Positions 59,313 to 64,000 of a stretch of DNA of 64,000 bases are shown here, in pieces; positions within the stretch are counted from its first letter, which is position 1; each line of letters opens with the position of its first letter. The notes under the pieces were generated by a model. That model ran no database searches. It had not been told where the DNA came from and was given only the letters and a program-made list of their open reading frames with translations. The DNA is taken from assembly GCA_949316495.1 (NCBI GenBank), contig OX439001.1:35843523-35907522 (forward strand). The letters are read 5' to 3'. The translations under genes and the position numbers were made by a program. This stretch comes from Amphiduros pacificus (Eukaryota > Annelida > Polychaeta > Phyllodocida > Hesionidae).

Positions 59313-61149
59313 TCAATATTAATTCTATGCTTTTAGTGAGGTTCCACTAAAAGCCTATTTAAATATCCTATTTATATTATGATGGAGGATTATTTATGCG
59401 TAGGCAATTAATATTGGTATCATACTTAGCCATGTTATTTTTTAAAATAAAAATATCATGAAACATGACAAAAAGGGCGTATTTAAAGTTGAGAGTTAGG
59501 CCATTATTGTGTCATAACTGAGGTGAAATATCTCATCAGTGCTGAAACATTCCTATGCCTGTGTAATATTGTTCTTGCAAAATGTTTCCACCATCAAATG
59601 AAATCTTATAATGAGTACTCTATTAGATCACTAGGACACTTCAAAAAAACATTTAAGTTGTCTTTATATATCATTTTTTTTTAAATAAAAAAATTGAAAC
59701 AATTTGTCATAGCCTGTTTCTTCATTTTTACCGTTTGCCATTTTTCATGGTCTAGGGTATTGCTGTCACCTGCAGCATCTGCCCATCTGTCTGTTATCAA
59801 CTGTGCGAATGGACTGCATCACACATACATGACAACGATATTGGGGTCTGCTGGAAACCTAGATGGGTATATAGGGTTATCAGGCTTGATTATAAAGAAC
59901 AAGATAAATGGTAGGATCTTCAAAAGACATAGAAACTATATTATCATGAGCACCATGTTTTATTATATCATTTATACATGTACATGTGGCATTGCTTAAG
60001 GAGACCTTTGTGATCCTCTGCTTGAATGATCTTTGATATACATAAAGTATCAAAACCAAAATTATATTTGAAAGTATAAAATAATTCAATATATTATGCA
60101 GGACATATTCAAATATTTGTATTTAAAAAAAACATCAGAAAAAGAATATTTGCTAATAATAAAATCTCTGAAATAAAGAGTACAGTACATTATATTTGAA
60201 GAAAAAAAGGATTTACATTTAGCCTGCCTTCAAACACTCCTCTTAAGCACAAAATAAACAGCATTAATTAATTTAAATGCATTTAAACATTTCTATCAGA
60301 AGTAAGCACCACAACCAAATCTACATGTAAATAATCCATCTACAAGACCACTGCTTAACTGAAATACTTCCAACTCGCATTATTTTAATAATGATATTAT
60401 TACCCCCCGCTTTCTCCTTCACATTCACATGGATTTATCATAAAAGGAGAAAAGCACTATATTTATTTTATGACTAACTTACATTGTTATTTTGGATCAT
60501 TCAGCTGACTTGCCCACACTCCTTATTTTACGGAAATCATCTACACCCAGAATAATATACGAGATAACCACAACTCCATACAATCTAGATAATGGTATAT
60601 ATCAGCTAGAACATGATTTTACAAGATTTTGAGTCCCACTTTGTATCAGAATAACTATAATCACCTGTTAGTTGTTAGTATTGCTGTTCTTAGTATTACT
60701 GAAATGAGACCATTTTTGTTCATTTACAATATCACATTTTGGGGATTTTTTTGGTCAGGACAAGGGTAGGATTAATAATCTGTTATGTATAATTAATCTG
60801 AGCTGACCTGCTCTATAAAAGATACAATATATAATATACTCATAATCACTGTTGATTCCTTTACCACTTTTAACAGTTTTGTTCATTTTATTTGGCACCA
60901 GATATGTCCATATCAGGTAAAAGTTAATTGTCTTCTCAAAATATTCTTCTGGGCATGCAAAAAAACAGTCTTTGAATCTGCATGATTTAAATGGTTCACA
61001 CTTAATTACATGAACCAGCAAACCTTTTTTAATCAATGAATGATTTTTCTATCACTTTGTCCCCTTCAGATTTTGAGATAATGCTTCTTCTATAGTATAC
61101 TTCCATCACCAATATAATATAAGTACTGTATTGGAGCTATGAGGAGTTT
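59313..61149. other. Spacer between the TIR element and GPI
   Basis: AT-rich, with no gene recognised. The part next to 61,149 is the 3'UTR side of GPI (minus strand). Small frames at 59,694-59,999 and 60,755-61,036 show no family motif. Confidence 0.5.

Positions 61150-64000
<2,851 letters not shown>

Overview
The window is animal nuclear DNA, AT-rich, with spliced genes, long introns and many repeats. A mollusc, most likely a bivalve, is the best guess: the dispersed repeats have the layout described for bivalve pearl/CvA-type Helitron-like elements (AAGGTCA-rich core repeats, a short microsatellite, a 3' hairpin, then AAAA). The four genes are clear orthologues of conserved animal genes. 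No bacterial feature, CRISPR array or virus-like element was seen.

Layout. Positions 1 to about 42,060 hold most of a minus-strand Golgi palmitoyltransferase gene, ZDHHC3/7 type. It has a first exon at 41,955, two tandem alternative second exons (36,218-35,885 and 35,813-35,282), then exons at 33,042-32,918, 14,594-14,498 and 11,008-10,927. The last exons were not found and probably lie left of the window. Its introns are full of minisatellites, Helitron-like elements and small terminal-inverted-repeat (TIR) elements. Head to head with it, EXOSC7 (RNA exosome ring subunit Rrp42) runs on the plus strand from 42,123 to 47,752 in nine exons and gives a full 291-residue protein. After a duplicated, SINE-bearing spacer comes GPAA1 (GPI transamidase subunit, plus strand, 50,704-55,915, twelve coding exons, 692 residues). 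A 2.7 kb non-coding TIR element follows at 56,603-59,306. GPI (glucose-6-phosphate isomerase) enters from the right edge on the minus strand (64,000-61,150; the last eleven coding exons).

The four genes do not form one pathway: protein palmitoylation, RNA decay, GPI-anchor attachment and glycolysis. The ZDHHC3-EXOSC7 pair probably shares one bidirectional promoter, and the same head-to-head pair exists in human.

Main points for a second look: (1) a tandem duplicated, phase-matched pair of second exons in ZDHHC3/7, with a start codon apparently split AT|G across the intron so each exon gives its own N-terminus; (2) a minor-spliceosome (U12-type) intron in GPAA1 whose only frame-preserving ends are AT-AA; (3) the old ZDHHC3-EXOSC7 bidirectional pair with doubled ETS and CRE-like sites; (4) a chain of perfect short hairpins at the end of a 2.7 kb TIR element; (5) several nested mobile elements with exact target-site duplications.
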